From contig NZ_JAUOEO010000001.1 of assembly GCF_030540825.1 (NCBI RefSeq), positions 3,106,001 to 3,170,000 on the forward strand: a stretch of DNA of 64,000 nucleotides, in the 5' to 3' direction. Below, piece after piece: positions 51,925 through 60,790 of this stretch. The number at the start of each line of letters is the position of its first letter. Positions within the stretch are counted from its first letter, which is position 1. Source of the DNA: Flavivirga spongiicola. Lineage in GTDB: Bacteria > Bacteroidota > Bacteroidia > Flavobacteriales > Flavobacteriaceae. The notes beneath the pieces were generated by a model, which saw only the letters and a list, made by a program, of their open reading frames with translations, made no database searches and had not been told where the DNA came from. Made by a program: the position numbers and the translations under genes.

Positions 51925-53133
51925 ATGAAGCTTTATTCTAAGTATATAGAAAATGATTCTTTTCTAAGTTGGGTATATAATCCAACGCCAGAAACAACTA
52001 GGTTCTGGCAAGATTATATTCTTAAGAATCCACAAGAAAAAGAAATAATTAATGCCTTAAAAGTAATTTTAGTAGATATAAAAACTGATGATATAAAGCT
52101 TTCAGAAAAAGAAAAGGAAGAAATATTTACTAAACTTTTAAATAAAATCGATAATAAAAACAAACCAGGTAAAATATTCAATTTAGTTAAAAGAACATAT
52201 AAATATGTTGCGATATTAATTTTGGTATTAATAGTTACAAATGTGTTTATTAATAATGATTTCGAAACGATCGATGATTTCAAATTTAATACTATAAGTG
52301 AAATGCCTTTAGATCCAATAATAAAAGGAAACACCCAATTAATTATTGGGCAAGGGAAGCCATTATTAATTGATGAAAAAAAGTCTCTAATTGAATATAC
52401 TAAGTTGGGAAGTATTATTTTAAACGAAAAAGATACTATAAATAATAATATAGCAAATGAAGGAGAAGTCGTATCTTTTAATAAATTAATTGTACCTTTT
52501 GGGAAGCGAAGCAAAATAATATTACCAGACGGTTCGGTGGTGTATCTAAATGCAGGAACTAAGTTTGTTTTTCCTGATAAGTTTGCTTCTAATGAGAGGA
52601 AGGTTTTTCTTTCTGGAGAAGCATTTTTTGAAGTAGTAACAAATAAGGAAAAACCATTTATTGTGAAAACTATTGAAGAGAAAGTTTCAGTAGAAGTGTT
52701 GGGAACAAAGTTTAATGTGTCTGCTTATCCAGTAGATTCAAATATTTTAACAGTACTGACAGAAGGGAAAGTTGTCGTAGTAGAAAAAAATATATTTAAA
52801 ACTCAAAGAGCAATTTTAAAGCCTGGACAATTAGCTTCATGGAATAAAAACACAGAAAAAGTTAATGTTAAAGAAGTTAATACAGATAACTACACATTAT
52901 GGACTTCAGGGCTTTTACATTTTGAGAGCGAATCCATAGTAAATATTGTTAGAAAAATAGAACGTTTTTATAATGTGAAAATAGTTTTTGAGAATATATC
53001 TGATGCAAAAAATATAAACGTAAGTGGAAAACTAGATTTAAATGATAAGATAGAACAGACACTTGAAAATCTAACGATTACAACAGAATTTAAATTCGAA
53101 ATAATAAATGATAATAAATATATATTAAAGTAA
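51925..53133 (+). CDS. FecR-like anti-sigma factor
   Basis: 402 residues. A cytosolic N-terminal part binds the sigma factor in this family. One membrane helix lies at about residues 93-109 (YVAILILVLIVTNVFI). The periplasmic FecR domain (VPFGKRSKIILPDGSVVYLNAGTKFVFP) and a C-terminal DUF4974-type domain (FYNVKIVFEN) follow. It is expected to hold the sigma factor inactive until the SusC STN domain signals. Confidence 0.92.
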   Translation: MKLYSKYIENDSFLSWVYNPTPETTRFWQDYILKNPQEKEIINALKVILVDIKTDDIKLSEKEKEEIFTKLLNKIDNKNKPGKIFNLVKRTYKYVAILILVLIVTNVFINNDFETIDDFKFNTISEMPLDPIIKGNTQLIIGQGKPLLIDEKKSLIEYTKLGSIILNEKDTINNNIANEGEVVSFNKLIVPFGKRSKIILPDGSVVYLNAGTKFVFPDKFASNERKVFLSGEAFFEVVTNKEKPFIVKTIEEKVSVEVLGTKFNVSAYPVDSNILTVLTEGKVVVVEKNIFKTQRAILKPGQLASWNKNTEKVNVKEVNTDNYTLWTSGLLHFESESIVNIVRKIERFYNVKIVFENISDAKNINVSGKLDLNDKIEQTLENLTITTEFKFEIINDNKYILK

Positions 53134-53135
53134 AA

Positions 53136-53167
53136 AAGTCAGAGAATGCGCCAACATCCTCTGACTT
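53136..53167 (+). promoter_or_regulatory. hairpin between anti-sigma and SusC genes
   Basis: The 9-bp arms aagtcagag and ctctgactt around a 14-base loop lie just after the FecR-like gene. There is no T-run, so it is a candidate mRNA-processing or attenuation hairpin that could separate expression of regulators and transporter. Confidence 0.5.
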
Positions 53168-53221
53168 ATAATAAACTGCTATAAGGGCAGCTAATGTTTA
53201 ATTAAAAACCAATTCAAATTT

Positions 53222-56200
53222 ATGAAAAATAACCAGAATTTCTATGATTTTCTTTTAGATTTTAGGAATAAAACTCTATTTGTAATGAAGAGTCTTACCG
53301 TCTTTTTAGTCCTATTCTCATTGTATTCTTTTTCAAATTCATATTCTCAAAATAAAAAATTGAGAATAGAAATTAAGGAAGGGACATTAATGAATATGAT
53401 TGAGTCTATAGAAAACCAAAGTGAATTTGTATTTATTTACAATGATGAAGTATTGCCCGAATTGCTAAAAGCTTTAGGTAATATCCAAATTAAAAATAAA
53501 TCTATTTATAAAGTCTTAGATAGAGTTTTAAATAAAGAAAAGCTTATTTACTCTATAAATGAACGCCAAGTAATTTTAAATAAAAAGGAAGAAATTCTGC
53601 AGCAACAAATCTCCGGAAAAGTTACTGGGGCTGATGGTTTGCCATTACCAGGTGTCAACATAATAATTGAAGGAACATCAAGAGGTGCTCAAACAGATTT
53701 TAATGGGGTTTATTCCATCAATGCGAGTGAAGGAGAGATTCTAAAGGTTAGTTTCATTGGTATGAAAACACAATTCATAACAGTCGGTAGTAATACTACT
53801 ATTGATATTGTTATGGAGGAAGATTTAGAAGATTTGGATGCGGTAGTAATAACCGGTTATCAAAATGTAAGAAGAGAATTGTTTACAGGAGCATCGCAAA
53901 CCATTAAAGCCAAAGATATTAAACTTGATGGTGTCGCCGATATATCAAGAGCTCTTGAAGGAAGGGCTGCTGGTGTAAATGTGCAAAACGTTACAGGAAC
54001 ATTTGGAGCTTCACCCAGAATTACTATTAGAGGGTCTTCATCTATTTTAGGAGATACAAAACCTATCTGGATTATTGATGGTGTTATTCAAGAAGAAATT
54101 GTTAGCTTGTCATTGTCAGATTTGGTATCGGGAGATCCAAATACATTATTAAGTTCGGCAGTTGCTGGATTAAATGCTTCGGATGTTGAGAGTTTTGAGA
54201 TTCTTAAAGATGCATCGGCGACGGCGCTTTATGGAGCTAGAGCACTAAACGGTGTTGTTGTTATTACAACAAAAACAGGTAAAAAAAATCAGAAACCAGC
54301 ATTTAATTACTCAGCAGAATTTGCTGTAAGAGATATTCCCAGATATAGTAATTATGATTTATTAAATTCACAGGAAACTGTTTCTATTTATAGAGAAATG
54401 GAGTCTAAAGGGTTTTTAAATTTGCCAGATTCTTTTCAGGGAAGGTATGGAGGAATCTATAATATCATGTATAGAGCTATTAATAATTTTGACCCAACAA
54501 CGGGACAATTTCAACTAGAAAATACACCCGAGGCCAAAGCACGTTTTTTACAACAGTTTGAATTAGCAAATACCAACTGGTTTAAAACCTTGTTCAATCA
54601 AACGCCAACGCAAACGCATACATTAAGTTTTTCTAGTGGTAGTGAAACGTCTACCTCATATGCTTCTCTTGGCTATTTTACAGATGGCGGGTGGACCATT
54701 GCCGATAGAGTTAGGAGAATTACAGGAAACTTAAGAAATTCGTATTACCTACTTGATGATAAACTAAAAATTACGACGCAATTACAAGGTTCTATTAGAA
54801 ATCAATTAGCACCAGGTACTTTTGCAAGGCAAGAAAATAATGTAAATGGTTCTTTTACCAGAGAGTTTGATATTAATCCGTTTAGTTATGCATTAAATAC
54901 CAGTAGAGCCATTCGACCAAGAGATAATAATGGTAATTTAGAATATTCACGCTATAATTGGGCACCGTTTAACATTTTAGATGAAATCAGGAATAACTCT
55001 TTAGAGTTGAATGTCACAGATATTAAATTTCAAGGACAAGCAGAGTATGAAATAAATGACAATTTAACGTATAACTTTCTAGGTTCTGCAAGATATGCAA
55101 CATCTAATAGTGACCATTCTGTAACAGAAAATTCTAATGTGGCGGCGGCATATAGAGCTAATGAGACTACCTTAGTTCAAGATGCCAATACATTTTTATT
55201 TACAGACCCGGATGAACCAAATTCCAGACCTAGAGTCGTATTACCAGTAGGGGGTATTTTAACAACTGGAAAAAATACACTGGTTACCTATACTTTTAGA
55301 AATGCTATTGATTATACTAAACGATTTAATGACGATCTTCATGGTATAAGAATATATGGAGGTCAGGAATATAGGTATACAGACAGAGCGCAAAGTTCTA
55401 ATACAGGTTATGGCTATCAATTCTCTCGTGGAGGTACTGTTTTTACAGATCCAGATATCTTAAAAAAGGCCATTTTAGAAGGGAATGATTATTTCTCAGC
55501 ATCCGAGACCAGACAACGTGAAGTTTCTTTCTTTGCAAATGTTACTTACGATTTTGATAAAAAATATGTTTTAAATGTAACAGGTAATTATGAAGGATCA
55601 AACAGAGCAGGGAAATCTTCTGAATCAAGATGGTTGCCAACCTATACTATAGGAGGTAAATGGAATATAGATAAAGAGGATTTTATTAAAAATTCAGGTG
55701 TCATTTCTAGTTTGGCATTCAGACCGAGTTATGGACTTGTTGGTCTTTTAGCTGATAATGTTAGTAATAACTTGCCTGTTTTTAGAAATCAAATTACAGA
55801 CAGATTAAACCCTAATGATCGTGAAAACTTTATAGATATTGAAGATTTACAAAACACCGAGTTAACATGGGAAAAAACCTTAGAGTTAAATTTAGGTTTG
55901 GATGTTGGATTTTTAAATAATAGGATTTTATTAAACTTTGACGCTTATTTTAGAAAAGGTGAAGATTTAATCGACCTAATTAGAACCTCAGGTGTTGGGG
56001 GCGAATCGCTTAAGTTTGGTAATAATTCTGAAATGACTACAAACGGAATCGAGTTCCAATTAAATACAGTCAATATAGATACTGATGATTTTAGTTGGAA
56101 AACAGGTTTTAATATTTCACATTTTAATCAAGAAATCACTTCGCTTAAGCAAAAACCAAATGTATTCGATTTAGTTGTTGGTACAGGTAGAGGTAATGCT

Positions 56201-56890
56201 GTTGGTTTTCCTCGCGGATCCTTGTTTTCATATAAATTTGAAGGACTTAATGAATTTGGATTACCAACTTTTTTCTTAAATGATCCGGATTTAGACTCAA
56301 TTTCTGATATTGATTTTCAAGAAACTGACGATATTTTAGATTATTTAGTTTATGAAGGACCTACAGAAGCTAATGTATCTGGTGGACTTGCTAATAATTT
56401 TAAATATAAAAATTGGGATTTAAGTTTTTTCATATCATTTTCAGCAGGTAATAAAATCAGATTGGCACCATCTTATGCTTCAGAGTATAACGATTTAGAT
56501 GTATTTCCAAGAGAGTTCATTAATAGATGGCTCGTACCTGGAGACGAAAATACGACTAAAGTACCAGTAATTGCTTCGCAAAGTTTAATACAAGCCTATG
56601 GAGAGAATGACTTAAGAAGAGCTTATAATGCCTATAATTATTCAACAGAAAGAGTTGCCGATGGTGATTTTGTTAGAATGAAGAATATATCATTAGGGTA
56701 TTCTTTTGATAAGCAAACTTTAGATCAGTTAGGTGTATCATCTTTCAGATTAAGTCTACAAAGCACAAATCCGTTTTTAATCTATTCAGATTCTAAATTA
56801 GGAGGTCAGGATCCAGAATTCTTTAGATCAGGAGGTGTTGCTTACCCCATATCTAGAATGTTTACTTTCTCACTTAATATTGGCTTTTAA
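53222..56890 (+). CDS. SusC/RagA-type TonB-linked outer-membrane transporter with STN domain
   Basis: 1222 residues. An N-terminal export segment (LFVMKSLTVFLVLFSLYSFSNSYSQ) is followed by an STN signalling domain (about 40-125), a carboxypeptidase-regulatory-like beta-sandwich (about 130-210, ISGKVTGADGLPLPGVNIIIEGTSRG), a plug domain (about 215-355, with SRALEGRAAGVNVQ and SATALYGARALNGVVVITTKTG) and a long beta-barrel ending in LNIGF. It imports a substrate delivered by the SusD partner, powered by TonB. The STN domain and adjacent FecI/FecR genes mark it as a signalling transporter. Substrate unknown. Confidence 0.95.
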   Translation: MKNNQNFYDFLLDFRNKTLFVMKSLTVFLVLFSLYSFSNSYSQNKKLRIEIKEGTLMNMIESIENQSEFVFIYNDEVLPELLKALGNIQIKNKSIYKVLDRVLNKEKLIYSINERQVILNKKEEILQQQISGKVTGADGLPLPGVNIIIEGTSRGAQTDFNGVYSINASEGEILKVSFIGMKTQFITVGSNTTIDIVMEEDLEDLDAVVITGYQNVRRELFTGASQTIKAKDIKLDGVADISRALEGRAAGVNVQNVTGTFGASPRITIRGSSSILGDTKPIWIIDGVIQEEIVSLSLSDLVSGDPNTLLSSAVAGLNASDVESFEILKDASATALYGARALNGVVVITTKTGKKNQKPAFNYSAEFAVRDIPRYSNYDLLNSQETVSIYREMESKGFLNLPDSFQGRYGGIYNIMYRAINNFDPTTGQFQLENTPEAKARFLQQFELANTNWFKTLFNQTPTQTHTLSFSSGSETSTSYASLGYFTDGGWTIADRVRRITGNLRNSYYLLDDKLKITTQLQGSIRNQLAPGTFARQENNVNGSFTREFDINPFSYALNTSRAIRPRDNNGNLEYSRYNWAPFNILDEIRNNSLELNVTDIKFQGQAEYEINDNLTYNFLGSARYATSNSDHSVTENSNVAAAYRANETTLVQDANTFLFTDPDEPNSRPRVVLPVGGILTTGKNTLVTYTFRNAIDYTKRFNDDLHGIRIYGGQEYRYTDRAQSSNTGYGYQFSRGGTVFTDPDILKKAILEGNDYFSASETRQREVSFFANVTYDFDKKYVLNVTGNYEGSNRAGKSSESRWLPTYTIGGKWNIDKEDFIKNSGVISSLAFRPSYGLVGLLADNVSNNLPVFRNQITDRLNPNDRENFIDIEDLQNTELTWEKTLELNLGLDVGFLNNRILLNFDAYFRKGEDLIDLIRTSGVGGESLKFGNNSEMTTNGIEFQLNTVNIDTDDFSWKTGFNISHFNQEITSLKQKPNVFDLVVGTGRGNAVGFPRGSLFSYKFEGLNEFGLPTFFLNDPDLDSISDIDFQETDDILDYLVYEGPTEANVSGGLANNFKYKNWDLSFFISFSAGNKIRLAPSYASEYNDLDVFPREFINRWLVPGDENTTKVPVIASQSLIQAYGENDLRRAYNAYNYSTERVADGDFVRMKNISLGYSFDKQTLDQLGVSSFRLSLQSTNPFLIYSDSKLGGQDPEFFRSGGVAYPISRMFTFSLNIGF

Positions 56891-56901
56891 AATAAAATAC
56901 T

Positions 56902-58395
56902 ATGAAGAATATAAAATATAATATAATAACATGGGTTTCATTGGTATTTGTCTTTACAACATCTTGTAACGATATTTTAGATGAAACACCAGATAATAGA
57001 ACCACGATCGATTCTATTGAGAAAATATCGGAGTTATTGGTTGGAGCCTATCCAGAAGGAGCTTATGTCCCGTTTTTAGAACCCATGTCTGATAATGCAG
57101 GAGATAAAGGTCCGAGTGCAGGGAACTATAGAGTCAATGAAGAAATGTTTTTTTGGAATGATTTAAATGATACAGACGAGGATACGCCAACCAATTATTG
57201 GAATCAGGCTTATGAAGCTATTGCACAGGCAAATCAAGCATTGGTCTCTATTGAAGAATTAGGAGGAGGTTCAAAGTTTGATGCCCAAAGAGGGGAAGCA
57301 TTGTTATGTAGAGCTTATACACACTTTATGTTAGTTAGTATATTTTCAAAAGCTTATGATCCTGCAACTGCCAGTTCAGATTTAGGGATACCTTATGTCT
57401 TAAAACCAGAGACAATACTCCTGGGTGATTACAGTAGAGGTACGGTAGCGGAAGTATATGCTAATATCCAAAAAGATCTGGAAGAAGGTTTACAATTAAT
57501 AACAGACGATTATACGGTTCCAACATTTCACTTCACAAAACAAGCAGCCAGCGCTTTTGCGTCACGCTTTTATTTAAATATGGGAGAATGGCAAAAAGTA
57601 ATAGATCATAGTACATTGGCGTTAGGTGTTGGTGGAGCAGGTGTGCTGAGAGATTGGGAGAATGAGTATCGACCTCGCACGTATTCAGAACAAGTTTTAA
57701 GATATGCATCATCCACTTTAGAACCGGCAAATTTGTTAATAGTATCCGCATACTCTTTGTATGATAGGTTCCACTTTAGAGCTAGATACCAATTAGATTC
57801 AGATAAGAGAGATATTATTTTTCCAGCTGCCAATGGAACGGGGCAACCTTGGTCTTATACAGTATTTGGAACTGGAGATTTGTTTTATAATATTCCAAAA
57901 TTTGATGAATATTTTAAAGTAACAGACCAAGCAGCAAATACAGGTTTACCTTTTGTGACTTTTGTATTATTAACTACAGACGAAGCTTTACTAAACAGAG
58001 CAGAAGCTTATGCGATGTTAGGGCAGTTAGATAATGCGATAGCAGATATTAATATGTCTTATTCAGTAAAGACACGTTCCTATAACCCAGCTTCAGATGC
58101 GTTATTGGTTTCGGATGTAGCAACACGATTCGCAGTAACAGAACCAACTTTGTATACGCCTTTTTATAATATACCTGCGGAAGCTTTACCTTTTGTGAAT
58201 GCCGTATTAACCATAAAAAGAACCATTTTTTATAATGACGGCTTAAGGTGGTTTGATAATAAAAGACACAATATGGCGATTGAACATATAGACTTTTTTG
58301 GAAATAGTTTCTTATTACCAAAAGGAGATAACAGAAGGCAAATTCAAATACCGGAAACAGCCCAATCTTTTGGTATAGAAGCTAACCCTAGATAA
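56902..58395 (+). CDS. SusD/RagB-type substrate-binding lipoprotein
   Basis: 497 residues with lipobox VFTTSC (Cys22) and the SusD architecture: TPR-rich helices (YEAIAQANQALVSIEELGG, RGEALLCRAYTHFMLVSIF) and a C-terminal RagB part (LLNRAEAYAMLGQLDNAIADIN, GLRWFDNKRHNM). It caps the SusC barrel and delivers the ligand. Starts 12 bp after susC. Ligand identity cannot be read from sequence. Confidence 0.94.
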   Translation: MKNIKYNIITWVSLVFVFTTSCNDILDETPDNRTTIDSIEKISELLVGAYPEGAYVPFLEPMSDNAGDKGPSAGNYRVNEEMFFWNDLNDTDEDTPTNYWNQAYEAIAQANQALVSIEELGGGSKFDAQRGEALLCRAYTHFMLVSIFSKAYDPATASSDLGIPYVLKPETILLGDYSRGTVAEVYANIQKDLEEGLQLITDDYTVPTFHFTKQAASAFASRFYLNMGEWQKVIDHSTLALGVGGAGVLRDWENEYRPRTYSEQVLRYASSTLEPANLLIVSAYSLYDRFHFRARYQLDSDKRDIIFPAANGTGQPWSYTVFGTGDLFYNIPKFDEYFKVTDQAANTGLPFVTFVLLTTDEALLNRAEAYAMLGQLDNAIADINMSYSVKTRSYNPASDALLVSDVATRFAVTEPTLYTPFYNIPAEALPFVNAVLTIKRTIFYNDGLRWFDNKRHNMAIEHIDFFGNSFLLPKGDNRRQIQIPETAQSFGIEANPR

Positions 58396-58399
58396 TATT

Positions 58400-59278
58400 A
58401 TGAATAAAATAAATTTGAATAAAATGAAACAATATATTTATTTAGTTATTGCTGTATTTTCAATCACTTTTGTAGTGTCTTGCAGCGATAGTGAAAATAG
58501 TGTTGGCGAAAGCCAAATAGATACAAGTACGCCCCAGTTATCAGAATTAGATGTTTGGTTAAGGAGTACTTTTGTAGCCCCTTACAATATTGAAGTACAA
58601 TATGAGTGGGATATTAACCAAACAGATATTGATAGATATTTGCACCCCCCATTGGAGTCAAGTGTTAAACCAGTTGCCGAAGCATTATTAAAAACCTGGA
58701 TAGAGCCGTACTCTACAGTTGGAGGTAATGATTTTGTAAGAAAGATAGCGCCAAGGCAATTTACTTTTGTAGGGAGTTTTAATTTTAACCCTACCAGTCC
58801 AACGATTACTTTGGGTCTTGCTGAAGCAGGTACAAAAATTACGCTGTTTAATATAGATTTTCTGGATTTTACAGATATAAATAGTATTAAGCAACCTCTA
58901 AAAACTGTACAACATGAATATGGACATATTTTAAATCAAAATATACCGGTAGACCCTGCTTATGGACAAATTAACCCAGCTGATTATACAGCACAATGGT
59001 TTAATAGAACAGATGCAGAAGCTAGAGAATTAGGTTATATCACGGCTTATGGATCTAGTCAGGAAGGCGAAGATTTTGTTGAAATGGTATCTGAAATGTT
59101 GACCAACTCCAAAGCAGATTTTGATGCCCTTATAAATGGCATCACTAATCCACAAGCACAAAGCATTTTGAGGCTTAAAGAATCTATGGTAGTAGATTAT
59201 TATAAGACAAATTTCAATATTGATATTTATGAGCTGCAAGCTTTAACGGAAGCAGCAACTCTAGAACTAGTAAATTAA
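58400..59278 (+). CDS. substrate-import-associated zinc metallohydrolase lipoprotein
   Basis: 292 residues, lipobox FVVSC (from MKQYIYLVIAVFSITFVVSC; ATG at 58400 or 58424). The zinc site HEYGHILN is at His172-Glu173-His176. This type (TIGR04549-like) is habitually encoded after SusC/SusD pairs, and it suggests that the ligand is processed at the surface by peptide or other amide hydrolysis rather than by glycoside hydrolysis. Direct evidence for the substrate is absent. Confidence 0.9.
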   Translation: MNKINLNKMKQYIYLVIAVFSITFVVSCSDSENSVGESQIDTSTPQLSELDVWLRSTFVAPYNIEVQYEWDINQTDIDRYLHPPLESSVKPVAEALLKTWIEPYSTVGGNDFVRKIAPRQFTFVGSFNFNPTSPTITLGLAEAGTKITLFNIDFLDFTDINSIKQPLKTVQHEYGHILNQNIPVDPAYGQINPADYTAQWFNRTDAEARELGYITAYGSSQEGEDFVEMVSEMLTNSKADFDALINGITNPQAQSILRLKESMVVDYYKTNFNIDIYELQALTEAATLELVN

Positions 59279-59284
59279 AAAAAA

Positions 59285-60619
59285 ATGAAAAAGATATATA
59301 GAAATTATTGGTTTATCTGTTTAGCCTTAATAACTCTTTTATCATGTAATAATGATAATGGAGAGGTGTTGTTTACAGATACACCAGCAGAAAGAATAGC
59401 ACAAAAGAATGGAGAACTATTAAACTTGTTATTAGCGGAACCGCAAGGGTATAAAGGTGTTTATTTTCCTAAAAATGATGAGTTTGGAGGTTTTACATTT
59501 TATATGAAGTTTAATGCAGATGGCACAGTGCAAACAACATCGGATTTTGATTCGGAAACAGCTATCGAAACATCATCATACGAAGTGAGGTTTGGAACGA
59601 CTGCAGAATTAATTTTCACAACACGAGGTCATGTGCAAAAGCTAAGCAACCCATCATTACCAGGAGCTATAGGTACGGGTTTTAAAGGAACTTCTGTATT
59701 TCAGTACTTTAGCAATGAAAATGGTGTGATAACTTTTAGAGATGTTAGAAATACTGATACAGGACGCTTTGTTTTTACACCAACAGGGTTTACTGATTTT
59801 GATACAGAAAGTGTGGCCAGTGTAACAGCTTCATTAGCTAACAGGGAGAATTTTGTAAACTCAAGTGCGGTTACGGCATTTCCTTTTTTAAGCGTCGAAA
59901 ACGGTGCGAATTTAGATGAGTATGCGCTTAATTATAACAATGTAAATATTTTTGCAAATCCAACGACTCAAGCAGAAGATGGTTCTGTTAAAGATGTGGA
60001 GTTCGGTATGGCATTCACAGAAGATGGCATAATTATTAACCCGCCACTAGAAGTTAATGGGGTTGCTTTTGAGAATTTTACATTTGATGATACTTCAGGG
60101 TTTGAATATATTTCAACTGTGGATGGTGCGACTGCTAAAATAGGATATGGTAACGTTCCCGTGACACCATTAGACGCTTATGCGTTTGGAGTTCGAAGAA
60201 ATAGAGCTTGGGTTAATAGAGATGAACCAGCTAAATCAAGTAATGCTTTTAATAATTTTTATACTAATTATGATAACAGTTTGTTAGCTAATTATGGTAT
60301 TAATATTAGATTCATTTTATTTAGAAGTTTAAATGATGGTGGACAACCTTATCTTCATATTTTTACAACTGGAGGTGCTTTTTGGTATGATATTAATTTC
60401 ACTATTACTGACGGAATTGTTGTATTTACGCCTACAGGTGCTACTAATGCTTCACCTGGGGTAACAGCTATATTGCAACCTATATTAGATGCCTTATTAG
60501 GCGGACCTTCAGGGTTTTATTTAAATAGTACGGGGAGCCTAGAGGGATTTTCTAATAGAACATTTTCCATGATTAATGTTGCCGATCCAACTATGGAAAT
60601 CAATTATTGGGATCAGTAA
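59285..60619 (+). CDS. DUF4302 lipoprotein
   Basis: 444 residues with lipobox ITLLSC (Cys21). The N-terminal AERIAQKNGELLNLLLAEPQGYKGVYFPKNDEFGGFTFYMKFNADG is a DUF4302 signature, followed by a mostly beta-sheet body. Members routinely lie beside SusC, SusD and the zinc metallohydrolase seen here, which points to a surface-exposed accessory binding role. It closes the uptake operon before a strong terminator. Confidence 0.88.
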   Translation: MKKIYRNYWFICLALITLLSCNNDNGEVLFTDTPAERIAQKNGELLNLLLAEPQGYKGVYFPKNDEFGGFTFYMKFNADGTVQTTSDFDSETAIETSSYEVRFGTTAELIFTTRGHVQKLSNPSLPGAIGTGFKGTSVFQYFSNENGVITFRDVRNTDTGRFVFTPTGFTDFDTESVASVTASLANRENFVNSSAVTAFPFLSVENGANLDEYALNYNNVNIFANPTTQAEDGSVKDVEFGMAFTEDGIIINPPLEVNGVAFENFTFDDTSGFEYISTVDGATAKIGYGNVPVTPLDAYAFGVRRNRAWVNRDEPAKSSNAFNNFYTNYDNSLLANYGINIRFILFRSLNDGGQPYLHIFTTGGAFWYDINFTITDGIVVFTPTGATNASPGVTAILQPILDALLGGPSGFYLNSTGSLEGFSNRTFSMINVADPTMEINYWDQ

Positions 60620-60654
60620 AAGTTAATATTTACTTTAGAATAAGTCGTCTTATA

Positions 60655-60686
60655 AAAACCAACAATAAATTTATTGTTGGTTTTTT
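60655..60686 (+). terminator. intrinsic terminator of the uptake operon
   Basis: Arms aaaaccaacaataaa and tttattgttggtttt with a T-run, 36 bp after the DUF4302 gene. Confidence 0.85.
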
Positions 60687-60764
60687 AATTTGCGTTTTTT
60701 ATATAAAATAAACACTCGCGTTTAAATAATTTTTTGATATCCCAGCGTTATCATATTTTGTATT

Positions 60765-60772
60765 TACATTTG
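60765..60772 (+). promoter_or_regulatory. -7 promoter box of the porin gene
   Basis: TACATTTG matches TAnnTTTG. It is 18 bp before ATG 60791 and so lies inside the alternative longer frame, which supports the downstream start. Confidence 0.55.
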
Positions 60773-60790
60773 CACTGTTTATATATAATT

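Noticed and set aside
60734..60790. longer start for the porin gene
   Set aside because: Would put 19 residues before a clean signal peptide and overlaps a TAnnTTTG box.
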